A stretch of DNA of 64,000 bases from Galeruca laticollis (GCA_963921935.1 OY998176.1:81570960-81634959); one strand, 5' to 3'; shown: positions 51,758 through 62,779, counted from the first letter of the stretch. Program-made: numbers and translations. The notes: generated by a model from the letters alone, not told the origin.

Positions 51758-53680
51758 TTTTAAAATCGTGAAAAAGCTAGTGTATATTTTGCAGTTGTCT
51801 GAGAAAAGGATCCAAGCCATCCAATCATCAAGATAATACCTTTAGGAATAGAATTATCAAATTTTATTACACTCAGTTCGGCAAGAAATTCTTCTATTTT
51901 CATTTTAAATTTATTTTCAATAAAAGTGAAATCGCCCTCACAATTCAATGATAGTACTTCGTTCACACTTTTAATAATGTCTGTCGTTTCTTGACTAAAA
52001 CGTTGGTCTATTCCGGAAACAAGTGAATCTAAAAATGGATAAAATGTGGTTATTCTAACAAAATCTTTCATATTTTCAAATTCATGTTGATTATCACACA
52101 TCTGATAAATTTTACGCGGAATTTTTCTTTTCCTTGTTTCCGGAATTGTAATACCATGCTTGTCAGATATTTTTTCAACTTCAACATACATTTTATTAAA
52201 AAATGCTTCAGAATCCAATCTCAATTTTTGTAAACTTGATTGTAAACTCTTTACAGAATTGATTGCGGACAGTAAATTCAAATTTTCCGTTTGTAATGCT
52301 CTGCTTACTTTGAGTATCATTACTAGAATAGGAGCAGTCACATGTAAACAAATCAAGAAATTAAATAAATAACTTCAACTGCGCCAGTAATCCCACAGCT
52401 TTTATTTTAACATCAGATTGTTTGGTGGTTTCAATAATTTCTTGAAGAGCTAATATTAAAATTTCATAATTATCCTTTACTGCAGAAACCGCTTTAGATC
52501 TGCATGCCCATCTATTTCTTGACAACGATTTCAATGTCTTGAGTGACTGTTTATACTGTTAGCTATTTTCTCTAGAATTGCATGTCTTACGCAACTACCT
52601 TCGAGAAACGAATAAACACATTGAATGATTCCAAAAAAATCAGATATTAACTTGTTATTCGAGTGAGAGCAGGAAGCATCTACCAGAGTTTAATTTAAAC
52701 AGTGTGCGTAACAGTGAACATATAATATATCCGGGTTATTTTGCTTGCATCGCGACTGAACACCAGAAATATTTCCAGACATGGTCGAAGCTCCGTCAAA
52801 ACACACGAAAACTACTTGTTCTCACTGTAATTTCAATGATCTAAGAGCATTATCGAAAGAATTAAAAATGGATTCTGAATTTACAGAATTTAATTTTTGT
52901 AAACCTATAAACGTTTCTATAGGTTGGTTTATAGAAGGGTCCAAAAATCGAATTACGATAGACATTTGTTCGTGATGACCACAATCAGATGTTACATCTG
53001 CTACCAAAGAAATATGTTTTCCATTTAAAGTGGATACGATACTTTGAATTATGACATTATGAATAGATAAAATAATATCGTTTTGGATTTTATTGCTAAC
53101 GTAAAGTGCATTTTTTGGTCCTTCTGTTAAATGAGCCTTCAGCAAAGGGTCATATTGAGAAACAAGGTGAATTAATTCTAGAAAAACTCCACGCTCAGAA
53201 CTATTTTTTTTCTTATTATGGCCACGGAATAATCTTCCACATTTTGCTAAACACACTGTAATGTCTATGAGTCTTTTCAGTACGTCGCGGTTTCGCATAT
53301 GTTCCTCATCTTGTTTTTTGAATAGGGCCACTCTTGAATCATCAAGCAAAGTATCGATACTCCTTGTTTTAGAGTAATTTTTCCAGACACTGAAACTATG
53401 TACGTAATATTATGAAATTTGATTGAATTCGAATTTTTCTGTGGCACGTTTCCAATTTTTGAACGTAACCTTTGGAAAGTGCATTTTCCATCGCAAAGAA
53501 ACGGCAGCAAAAACAAAAGGCAGCATCTTAAGCAGAACTGTACACAAGCTAATTGTATATTTTATACCAACCTTCTTGAAAACCACGTATACTTTTACCG
53601 AAATAACTCCTTGGAAAATCATTTAAAACAGGTTGAAACGGTCCATCTGCTAAACGAGCCCACCCTGCCCCCCTTATAGG
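51545..53680 (-). pseudogene. hAT transposase (ZMYM/TTF-type), degenerate
   Basis: Minus-strand order: a TTF-type zinc-finger region with NWKRATEKFEFN (53622-53410), DEEHMRNRDVLKRLIDITVC (about 53310-53250), GHNKKKNSSERGVFLELIHL and SLVADVTSDCGHHEQMSIVI (53100-52960; the catalytic D in SLVADVTSD), a broken middle, then IPRKIYQMCDNQHEFENMKD (about 52090), and the C-terminal dimerisation motif CSCERSFSKMVQVKSKLRST with QQRLDSLLFLFIEQ (51740-51600). Several frameshifts separate the parts. In autonomous relatives these form one ~600-800 aa enzyme. Confidence 0.82.
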
Positions 53681-53690
53681 CACGCCTATG

Positions 53691-53956
53691 TTCATAACGC
53701 AACTGCAGCGGAATTCGTTCCATCTCCTCTATCCGACCATTTGTATTATTTGCGATTATTTTCAAATTCACGCGCTTAAATCAACAGTCGATCCGTTATA
53801 CCAAAGAATCTTCGTCATTTGACGTCATTTGACTTGTCTAGTTGTTTGTATAATATTTAGGTGAATAAAAATTGTCGGCTTTGGATTTTTGGATAAAAAT
53901 CCATACCGGTTTGCTTTAATTTGTTTTTTTTTTTAATTCAATGTTCTGTAATAATT
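53691..53956. other. Short intergenic stretch
   Basis: Right flank of the hAT element; nothing recognised. Confidence 0.4.
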
Positions 53957-55195
53957 AGTGCTATTCAACGCGACAATCGATTACAATCATTTCCTGTCAT
54001 TTAAAAAGCAACATGTTCAACAATACATTTTCGATACCAATCGATCACTCTGATTATAATCGGTCTAAAATTATGATGCTATTGAAAACAATCGTAAATC
54101 GGAAGCATGTGATTGGTCGAAAAATTTAAATAAACTACCATTTGTTTATGGGTTTTGTGACGTGAATGATATTTTGCAATTGTATATCACATTTTTAGTT
54201 AACAGAACAGTTTCTATAAAATTAAACGTGATTAAACTAAATGAACTTGTGAAATGAACTAAAATCACAGCCTAATAAACACACAGCCCAGACTCTTAAC
54301 GTCGGCACTTTGATATTATTTATTGAAAATCTGTGACCTCGAGGACGCCATTTGGGTGAAAATGTCAGAGTTGGCTGTAACTTTATTTTGGTACCGCTGA
54401 CAGGGCCGTCCTTAGAAATGTAAAGTAAACATGAGAATATTATGTTTATTTAAATTTATATAGATAATTCTGAAAATAGGATATAGATAAGCTGTTCTAG
54501 TGACATGAAATATTGATATTTATTATTTAGCTATATCACCGCGTTGGGAAGTAGGTAGTTCGATTCAGTGGCGTAACTAGGATGAAGCTCGGGGGGGGGG
54601 ATGAAATACCGGGAGATCTGGGTATCGAAAATTTTTTCATATTTTGAGCTCCTAAAACTGCGTTTTAGCTTTGTTTTTCTTATAAAATTATTGTCTACAG
54701 TTCTTAGCTTTTAGTACATTTCAATAACATATAGGTTTTCTGTGATTATGTATTGGATTATTTTTTTTATTTTTCGTGTTCTTGGGGGGGGGGGGGGTTC
54801 TATCCCCCTCATCCCCCCTCCCGTAGTTACGCCACTGGTTCTATTCGTTTGTAACGAAGCGAATTTTCATATCTACCGATTAAAAGACTCCCAACTACGT
54901 ACGACTATTTACGACTAGCTCCTTCTGCATTCTCGTCACTGATCTGGTACGTTTTACACTGGTGGGTGTATGCGCGAATAGCTGCGCATTCTGTTCCCGT
55001 CAAGTAAGAGTATCTGCTGTATGTTTTATATGCTGTGCTAAAATAATAATGAAGTTATGTCACTATTGATTTATTTGATTTGTAAAATGACATAACAAAT
55101 GACAATTTTTTTTTGGTCGTTCAACAAACATCAATCCGTTTTCAATTTCGATTATAAACAAAACCGGAATCAAGATCGAAGTGTTGAATAGCACT
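53957..55195. mobile_element. Candidate element with AGTGCTATTCAAC inverted ends
   Basis: AGTGCTATTCAAC (53957-53969) is exactly inverted at 55183-55195, followed inward by CGACAATCGATT and CGATCTTGATT. ATT flanks both ends. No transposase is visible; a hAT-type MITE (54566-54837) lies inside. The 13-bp repeat alone is modest evidence. Confidence 0.45.
54566..54837. mobile_element. 272-bp hAT-type MITE with 8-bp target duplication and poly-G tracts
   Basis: Ends CAGTGGCGTAACTAGG and, inverted, CAGTGGCGTAACTACGGG. Flanks GTTCGATT and GTTCTATT form an 8-bp target duplication with one mismatch. Near the ends lie runs of 10 G (54591-54600) and 14 G (54784-54797), the second opposed by C-rich CCCCCTCATCCCCCCTCCC, so the arms can pair. 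No coding capacity. The termini resemble the hAT remnant at 9046-9778. Confidence 0.8.
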
Positions 55196-55606
55196 ATTGT
55201 CTCTGATTATCGAAAACTATCGACAGTGAAGTGGTCATATATCGAAGATTATCGATAGTTTTAAACCTTTAGTACACATCTCACATCTATTTTTAGAATT
55301 GTATATACAAACATCGATCGGGGCTTCCCCGAAAAGCCCGCGTCACGTCACGTCCGTCTCAGTTTGTTGTTGCGCCATGAAAATAATTCCTTTATCGTGA
55401 TTCGGGAAATACGATGATTAGAAACGGTTAGAAAAAAAAGCGTTGATGTTTATAAAAAAAGTACAAAATAAGCACGAATATAAAATTAAAGTTCTGGCCT
55501 CTCTCGAAATTAAGAAAACAGCAAAAAAGCGCTTTTTTCTAAAAACTAATTATTTTTTGACCTAATTTATACCTAAGGCGGTATTACTGGATAAGCTGCT
55601 TACAAA
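55196..55606. other. Stretch with short inverted AACTATCGA motifs
   Basis: TATCGAAAACTATCGA (about 55208) is partly mirrored by TATCGATAGTTTTAAA (about 55250). A GC-richer patch (55320-55380) contains a repeated GTCACGTCACGTC. No gene. Confidence 0.4.
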
Positions 55607-56580
55607 TTGGACTATAAGCAAAATTGCTTAAAATCTGGTCGTTATGACTGTTTTGAAAATTACTTAAAGCAAATTATTAATGACAAAAACCTGGGAGCAG
55701 CTACTATAGTTCATGCCAGTGGTTTACTTAAAACTACGAAGAAATTAGAGACTGTTGTATTATTGGCAGTGTGCAATGACATTCTATCTAAATTTGATAA
55801 AACAAATAAACGTATTCAAAACGTAACGACGGACGTATTTCTCGTGGTGGTGAAATTATATGATTATTTGGTAGGTTATTTGAATTTCATTGGAAATAAT
55901 TTCCAGAATTATGAAACAATTGGTAGGAATTTGACAAAATTATGAAGCCTGTCAGTGGAGAATCAAGGGAAAATGCCGTCGAATTTATTGAAGGTTCAAA
56001 TAATATGAAAATCAAGGTATTTTACGTCATTATTGATACAATGGTAGCGGAGTTGAATAGAAGAAAATGTTCGTATGAAAAAATATCAGAAAAATTTGGA
56101 TCCTTGACTAAATTAATAACAGATACTGACAACTAAATAATATCTAATGCTCAAAAACTCGTTGAACTTTATAGCGACGATTTGAGCCCCGATTTTTCAG
56201 AAGAAAGCGTTCAGTTCAAATAGTTCATTAGTAATTTCCAAAATGAGCTGACAAGTTACAAAGACTCTGAAACTGATAATGAAACCAACACGGAATCGGA
56301 AAGCCAAAATGTAAACCTACACGAAATTTTAAAGATAATAAAAACTGAAAAAATGGATTCAACCTTTCCGAACGTTGAAACAATTTTGAGAATATTATTA
56401 TGCATACCCTCAACCAACGCTTCGGGAGAAATGTCCTTCTAAACTCTAAAAAGAGTGAAAAATCATATGAGAAACTCTATTGAGGATGAGAGATTGAGCG
56501 ACCTTTCTCTTTTGAACATTGAACACGAACTTCAGCAAAATTTCAGGTGTCCGATTTTTTTTGTCGGTGAGAGTATATAA
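55607..56580 (+). pseudogene. hAT (ZMYM-like) transposase C-terminal half
   Basis: Plus-strand frames: KKLETVVLLAVCNDILSKFD and LVGYLNFIGNNFQNYETIGR (55607-55945), NNMKIKVFYVIIDTMVAELN with RRKCSYEKISEKFG (55942-56136), then with stops FPNVETILRILLCIPSTNAS and KRVKNHMRNSIEDERLSDLS LLNIEHE pieces (56370-56525), the hAT dimerisation motif. At least three stops. No ends were identified with certainty; it is a separate copy from the 50-53 kb element and in the opposite direction. Confidence 0.78.
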
Positions 56581-57276
56581 ATTATCTTACAAGAAGTAAC
56601 TCAAATTCCAGGCTACTGCATAAAAAAATCCCAATGGCACAGGACCAATTGGACAGGCTCATTTCAGTAACATTTTTGCATAAAACCCAAAATAAAAAAT
56701 TAGATACAAAAGTAATAGAATGTTTTGAGATGTATAAAAAACGAAAGTAATATTTTGGCATCAAAACAAAAACAAAAAAATAAAAAAAATCTGGTAAATT
56801 TGTGAATTGTCTTAAATAAATGTTTTAATGTACGACTTAGAGAAAAATGTTAAATACAAAAGTTGTAGAAAGTGTTCAGGTCTATGAAAAAGCTAAGTAA
56901 CTTTTTTGCGTCAAATGAAAAACAAAGGAAATGCAATTTTTATTCAACTTTGACAGGCCGCCATTTTGTTTTTACTGGGCCGATTTGGCTCATTAACGAA
57001 CTCGTTCAAGATTTTGGCCTAAACGATTTTTGTAGCAAATTTGGTTTCGATCCGTCAAAAAATACGCCATATATCGTGCTTACAAATTCCGTTATAACAC
57101 ATACATTTTGGCATCTAGGAACACCAAAACGAAAAACTGCATTGAAATTTTTCCGAAGTCGCGTCATGCTACTCTCTACAATAGCCCTATTTCATTCTGA
57201 AATAAGCCTAAAAGAATGAAACAACACTGATTCACTTACTTAGCTAACCGATTTTTACTTCACCTTCACTATAGTA
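56581..57276. other. Unassigned stretch with a 115-aa frame
   Basis: The plus frame 56872-57219 has no motif I recognise and no clear codon signature; I do not annotate it as a gene. The rest is AT-rich. Confidence 0.4.
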
Positions 57277-57451
57277 TATAGTAGGTCCGGTGAATCTTTT
57301 TCCATGCGTCATTAATATCTGATAACATAACCGACAAATTATTTTATTCCGTTCTTCACTGTTAATAGAAAGAGATACGACTTAAAAATTATGTCGGTTA
57401 TGTTATCAGATATTAATGACGCATGGGAAAAGATTCACCGGACCAACTGTA
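57277..57451. repeat. Palindrome A, ~170 bp
   Basis: Outer arms GGTCCGGTGAATCTTTTTCC / GGGAAAAGATTCACCGGACC and inner arms TCATTAATATCTGATAACAT and AACCGAC with their complements, around a ~50-bp centre that contains CTTCACTGTTAATAGAAAGA. It would form a long cruciform. Confidence 0.85.
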
Positions 57452-57464
57452 TGTAATGTATGTA

Positions 57465-57654
57465 TACATACACTTAAAATTATTGACCTTTACCCTGATG
57501 TCATTAATATCTGATAACATAACCGACATAATTATTAAATGGCATCTCTTTCTATTAATAGTGAAGAACAGAACAAAATAATTTGACATTTGTCGGTTAT
57601 GTTATCAGATATTAATGACGTCAGGGTAAAGGTCAATAATTTTAAGTATATGAG
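57465..57654. repeat. Palindrome B, ~185 bp
   Basis: The inner arms (TCATTAATATCTGATAACAT, AACCGACA) are the same as in palindrome A, and the centre is the same sequence in reverse orientation (CTTTCTATTAATAGTGAAGA). The outer arms are different: ACTTAAAATTATTGACCTTT / AAAGGTCAATAATTTTAAGT. Confidence 0.85.
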
Positions 57655-58568
57655 GGATGTATTGAAATGGAGTGATTTTGACGAGATTCGAGTGGATCTA
57701 CACGATCCATATGTCAAAAAAACTATTTTTTAAAAATCTCGGTCGGTAGATCTGTCAACACGATAACTCAAAAACGCAATCGAATTTTTTAATGATATTC
57801 ATATGTAGGCTCAGAACGTAAAAACTGAGATTAAGTTCGTAAATGAGCAAAATCTGATGTACAGTTTTCCAGAAAATCCCATTTTCATAAATGGTTTTTA
57901 TGGGTCTTTCTCAATGTTTACAACTCCCATTGATATTATGTTGTTATCATTATGGAAAATTATTTGTGATATTTAAGTTTTGAGAAAAATAAACATTATT
58001 ATTATTTGTATGTTTTTGTACTTAGCGTTACCATATTGTACCGATCTTTTTTTAACTATCGTATATTTTGCATTTAGCCATTCTTATAAAAACGCAAAAA
58101 AGATGTAAAAAACAAACTTCGGCTTTGAAGGTCTCTACTCCTTCCGTCAATTTAAGAGTCGCAGAGATAGAATACGATTTTTTTTCTAAAATACGCTAAT
58201 TTGAAGTTCCAAACCCTCTGGTCAGAAATGTTTCTACTTTCCATTTCATTATTTTTACTGTGTACCTCGTATATATTCCACCACCGAGCTTTTCCTCATT
58301 ACGGTTTAACGGGTTTAAGCAATGATGACAAAGATCACTCGCACCGTCTCTGTTCACTAGGTCCTCGCGGCGCAAAATCAATATAACGACGCCCGATGTC
58401 GTCGTCGTCGTGACGGTTCCCGGTCAAGCATGTGCTTTCGGCGTCGAATCATGTACATCAGTGTACCTGTGTAAATCGGCGGTGTGATACAAAACATCAC
58501 CTTCGAGGAGTGAAGAGCGCTTCCTCGTGTACGGTCGCGCCGGAGGAAAGCGATGCCCATCCAGGACC
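57655..58568. other. Intergenic stretch, GC-richer toward its right end
   Basis: From about 58320 the sequence becomes GC- and CpG-rich (CCTCGCGGCGC, GTCGTCGTCGTCGTGACGG), which contrasts with the surroundings and fits a promoter or 5' UTR for the candidate exon at 58569. The minus frames here are low-complexity shadows. Confidence 0.4.
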
Positions 58569-58660
58569 ATGACGCCTTCTCCTCCACTGCCTCCAATGGT
58601 CCTGAAAGACTTGGAGGACATTGGGAAGTGGCTGGAGTCAAATCCGGAAGCATTCGAAAG
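58569..58660 (+). CDS. Candidate first coding exon of an unidentified gene
   Basis: ATG 58569 reads MTPSPPLPPMVLKDLEDIGK then WLESNPEAFER and ends at a donor GAAAG|GTAGGC (phase 2). The peptide is charged and helical rather than random, and the upstream region is CpG-rich. The segment WLESNPEAFE is loosely like the N-terminal FLxxHPExxE of PDE5/11-type phosphodiesterases, but this is too short to name. The next exon is not found in the window, which would require a long intron. Confidence 0.4.
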
Positions 58661-59786
58661 GTAGGCGAATGTGTTACTTTGTTTTGTTTTACAGCGTCAG
58701 GAAGTTTGTGTATTTGAAATTCAATCTTGTGTCTTTAAATAATATATTTGGTATTTTAAATTAATAAATTTGAGCTAGGTACTTATAGTTATAATATAGT
58801 AGCTATGATTACTATAATATACAATTTTTTAAGTTTTATTGTTTAATTACTTTCGCATACATTTTAAATCCAAAAGTTTTTACTATTATTAAACATGCAA
58901 GTAGATTTGCTGACATGCCATCTAAATAACTAATTTATTTGATTTTCGTTACTCATTTGTCACATGTGGAAATAACAAGAGCACCAAACAGCGTTGATAA
59001 GTTTGTCAAATCAAATTTAATAGGTACGATCTGCTTTGAAGATAACTGTAATAAATTTCAACAGAAACTTTTACATGTAACTCAAATTAGACAAAATATA
59101 TTCATAAAATACATATTTTAACAATCGACGAGGACGAGTGGAACACTTTTAATATATCCATATTTTAAATATGTACTTATACAGGGCGTTTCATTAATAA
59201 TTGCAAATATTTTAAATGTTGAATCATGAGCTCAAAATATTAAATTTCAACCTAAACCACTTAGATAAAATGTGCTTTTTAATATTTTTGTGTTATTAAA
59301 AATCTTTCTTTTATTTAGATTATAATGAATCAATTCCTTTCAAGAAATTTCAAAAAATAATATTATGTTTTGTTGTTAGTACTGATTAAAGCTTCATTTG
59401 CCTAATAAATGCAATTCTATGACCCAAAAACACCGATACAATTTTACTATTACTTTTTTTGCGTTTTTAATCTGAGTTATTAAAACTCCATTTTAACCTC
59501 GTTTCCACACCACCCGTGAGGTAGAGCCCTATAGGCGCGTTTTTTTAAAGTGGTATCCCCTGTAGGTATATTCCAGTTATATTTTTATAGCATTTTTAGA
59601 TTCTTATTACATACCTGTTAAAGTTAGGAGCGAAAACAGTAGATATTGTAATGTTTTTCTAATTTATTTAAACAGTAAACGGGTGGGATAAACTTTAAAC
59701 ATTCGGTGGGTTCACTTACTTAATTTATTTATTCACTACACCATTCACTAATTATATACACAGTATATTCACTTAAGCTAATTCAC
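58661..59786. other. AT-rich stretch, possibly an intron
   Basis: No frames with motifs. A repeat edge TACAGGGCGTTTCATTAATA lies at about 59180, matching the 31255 edge. A GC-richer bit (59500-59545) shows CCCGTGAGGTAGAGCCC. Confidence 0.4.
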
Positions 59787-60046
59787 TTAAAATGAAAAAA
59801 TCTTCGTATCCGCCATAATTTTAATTTTCATACCTGGCTTAGACAGAGTCGGATTTAGGGTATATACCAGTGTACTGTTTCGTAACATTACCCCCTTCTT
59901 AAATGGAAGTTCCTCCTGGAACTTTTGTGTAGCCGAGACTGGATGTTTGAATCGGCAACTGGCCCCATTTTTACACTTTCCGATCTTATGGAAATAACAG
60001 GGCACCGTCTTCATCGGATACTGATAACGGCGGTTGTAGCTGCAAA
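59787..60046 (-). CDS. Candidate exon with a CCCH zinc finger
   Basis: The minus frame reads RRYQYPMKTVPCYFHKIGKC and KNGASCRFKHPV: a C-x7-C-x5-C-x3-H zinc finger, a fold that usually binds RNA. An acceptor-like TTAATTTGCAG lies near 60047 and a donor-like AAGGGG|GTAATG near 59902. The following residues run to a stop at 59787. In the other frame, upstream sequence reads DPRYRCPDINLQLQPPLSVS, so a frameshift may be involved. It could be a host exon or part of a retroelement gag. Confidence 0.42.
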
Positions 60047-60400
60047 TTAATATCTGGACACCGGTATCTTGGATCTCTAGAAAATATTTAAAAAAATGTA
60101 CAGAGTGTTACTCCGAGAAGTACAGTTAGTGCCTTATCAGAATAATGTTCAGAATATGTATCTTACTAAAGATCAGTCAAATGCTACACAATAATATAGG
60201 TATTTAAATATTTTGATATGATTTCTATTAATTTGAAATATTTATTGTTGAGTTTTGCAAAAAAGCTTCTATTTCAAATTAAAGCGTCTGCATTTATGTA
60301 GTTGATGTGTATTAATCTCCCTAAAATACATTCGAGATGATTTTTTTAATCGAGAAATATATTACAAATTGTATTCAAATTTTAATGTCACGGTAAAACT

Positions 60401-60471
60401 CTCGAATCAAGAGAAGTAGAAAAAATCACTCGAGCAAGCTCTCGTGATTTTGTCACTCTCTTGATTCTCGA
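60401..60471. repeat. 71-bp imperfect palindrome
   Basis: AATCAAGAGA and AAAATCACTCGAGC are mirrored by GCTCTCGTGATTTT and TCTCTTGATT. The hairpin lies just upstream of the LINE at 60.5 kb. Confidence 0.6.
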
Positions 60472-61017
60472 TTTATTGACAATAAAACTTTCATACAATT
60501 AAACATGTATTTATAAATAAAAAAATGATCTCTTATGCATTTACCCCTGAAAAAATTATCCTCTGCTTGTTTTGCCATTAATTTGGGTCCAAACAGCTTG
60601 ATTCTTGTACTGCTGTTTAGGGAAAACACTTCGACCTCGGAAGCCATTGCAAGATTGACGGGATTAATAATCAATTCCATAGGTCAGAATAAGCCTTTGT
60701 GTATCTATATTGATCTTGCAAAGGCATTTGATACAGTCGATCACAATAAATTAACGAACGCCCTAAGAAATATTGGGCTCTGAGGTGTTGCTTACAATCT
60801 AATGAAAAGCTACCTAGAAATTAGTCCTTGGACACTTGCTATTCAATTTATACTTAAATGAATCACTTAAATGTACTGCTGAAAACGATTTTCAAAAGGT
60901 AATAAATTTTTATGAAGCATTAACACTAAATTTTGAAAAAACACTTTACATTCCATTCTCTTCATATGATAATATTGCACCAAAATACAATAATTTAATT
61001 TTTATAATTCGCGTATG

Positions 61018-61713
61018 AAACGACTTCATTATAACATTGTTTACAGTGTCACAATGAAGCCTTTTTAACACTGTTTTAGTAATGTTATATATTTTATTAT
61101 TTGACATTTGACTTTAACCTTGAAATAAATTATAGAATGGTCTAGCGTTGTTCGAGCTAGCAAATTATTATATTAAATGGTCTTAAAGGAAAATTTCAAT
61201 TAATTATATATTAAAAATATTAATAAATAAAGTACGCTATATACAATAAGGTATACATAACGCTCAACTTTTGGGATAAATTACCATATATCTACGTGAA
61301 GATGTAATATAGAAATAATTCTGTTCATGACATAATATAAATAGATCGCAAGCATATACGAAGAAGTTCTTTTTTAAACAAATAATCATCCTCTTTTTGC
61401 TTAAATGAAAGTTTGTTTATAATTTACACAGTCATTCGGCTATAAATGTCAAAAGTCAAAAGTGCTGAATAAAACCATATGTGATCTGACCAATCAGGAA
61501 TCTACAGAATTGCCAACTTAAATTCAAACCACTCCTCCTAGTTTAAAAACATGGATTAAATGTAATTCTATTTTACTTAAAAAAAAATAAATGCGAATTA
61601 TAAAAATTGTTGTGTAAAACTTGTGTCACAATGACGTTCTGTAGTACTCGTAATTTGCGCAATTCACCGTAGGTACTACAAAACGAGTCATTGTGACACT
61701 TGTTTTACAAATA
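61018..61713. mobile_element. Insert in the LINE bounded by GTGTCACAATGA repeats
   Basis: GTGTCACAATGA occurs at 61046-61057 and, inverted, at 61688-61699, with less exact mirroring outside (TTGTTTACA / TTGTAAAACA). The same 12-mer also lies at 61623-61634, where it forms a hairpin with the right end. The insert splits the LINE frame between FIIR and INTNQRH. No coding frame. Family unknown. Confidence 0.5.
61623..61699. repeat. 77-bp hairpin at the right end of the insert
   Basis: GTGTCACAATGA and GTAGTAC pair with GTACTAC and TCATTGTGACAC around a loop containing TTTGCGCAA. Confidence 0.65.
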
Positions 61714-61779
61714 ACTATATAAATACCAACCAAAGACATACAATAAATATAAAATCAACACAAAATATTAAATACCTTG

Positions 61780-61781
<2 letters not shown>

Positions 61782-61854
<73 letters not shown>
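61782..61854. repeat. (TA)n microsatellite, ~73 bp
   Basis: About 36 TA units without interruption, inside former LINE coding sequence where GIYI codons (ATA TAT) probably seeded the expansion. Confidence 0.95.
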
Positions 61855-61856
<2 letters not shown>

Positions 61857-62779
61857 GGACAGTCACCTGAAGTAGGATATTCAAATAAACTACGTTATTA
61901 AAAAATTAAGACATCTGCTGTTCAAATTTAAATATCTATCCAATCCTGTATTATAACCATTTGAGGATACTGCACTACGCTTTGGTAGAGTTTCATCTAT
62001 ACTACCGATTAATTGCATGGGGAACCGCGGGAACTGTGTTAGTAGAGAACCTTCATAAAATACAAAAGTCCATAATAAAATCAATGAATAAAAAACCTCG
62101 AACTTATTCCTCAAATGTCCTCTACGCTGAAACTAAAATATTTGACATGTATCAGTTGTATGCCTATGTTTCTAACACATATAACACTAGATATCAAAAC
62201 GAATCCTTAGCAATACCTAAAGCAGAAAAAACAATTGGACAAAAATGTTTTACGTTTTTATGCTCCAAACTAGATAATTAATTACATTCGGTATTAAAAC
62301 CACAATCTTCCCTAGGTTATTCAAGAAAAAAATTAAAAAGTGGTTGCTTGATATTGACAAGGCCACGGTTAAGAATTTCTTTACATGGACATCTCTTGCT
62401 ACTGTCTCTGCTGAATGACTAGAAAAAGAGTAAGAAAAGGAAAGAAAAAATAGAAAACCGAGAGAAAGCAACAAAAAACATTCTAATAATAAAAAATAGA
62501 AACAACGATATAATTCCTCAAAAACTAAAAAAAACATATAATTAAATGGCCAATATATTTGGGGCTCTGAGTTTTCCAAAACTAGTCATGTTTGTATTCT
62601 ACATTCTCATAGAACTAATTTTATCTTATATACTATTACTATATACTATACATTATCTTTTATCCTATTGTACTATACTCTGGAATTCCCAATGTTTACC
62701 TGTATTTCTTGATGATTTTACTCGTATATTATGTAATATCGCAATGTCCAATGTGCATGTATATATGTTTTGTTGGGAA

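Larger units (their letters stand above)
50409..53690 (-). mobile_element. hAT transposon, near complete, with 8-bp target duplication
   Basis: Flanked by TACATAAC (50401-50408) and TTCATAAC (53691-53698), an 8-bp target duplication with one mismatch. The inverted ends start CATATGCGTGCGCA at left and CATAGGCGTGCCTATAAGGG at right, and share TAAGGGGGGC. A transposase relic fills it on the minus strand. A 598-bp LINE fragment flanked by a 223-bp duplication interrupts the 3' part; without it the element would be about 2.46 kb. Confidence 0.83.
60535..62540 (+). mobile_element. LINE relic (RT) interrupted by a MITE-like insert and a TA microsatellite
   Basis: RT blocks: STSEAIARLTGLIINSIGQN, CIYIDLAKAFDTVDHNKLTN (60620-60770), a broken GHLLFNLYLNE, then after the insertion IKSTQNIKYLGIYI, a run of TA, KLRHLLFKFKYLSN and, in another frame, LIAWGTAGTVLVENLHKIQK with SIIKSMNKKPRTYSS (62000-62110). 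The C-terminus ends around 62400-62420. The active-site ADD block is missing (lost or inside the disrupted part). Many frameshifts. Confidence 0.75.

Noticed and set aside
54399..54420. hAT-like terminus CAGGGCCGTCCTTAG
   Set aside because: No matching inverted partner or 8-bp target duplication was found in the window.
56872..57219. 115-aa plus frame
   Set aside because: Long for AT-rich DNA but no recognised motif, no splice sites and no related block nearby; left as unassigned.
57277..57654. CRISPR-like array
   Set aside because: The repeats are inverted, not direct, with no regular spacers, and the genome is animal.
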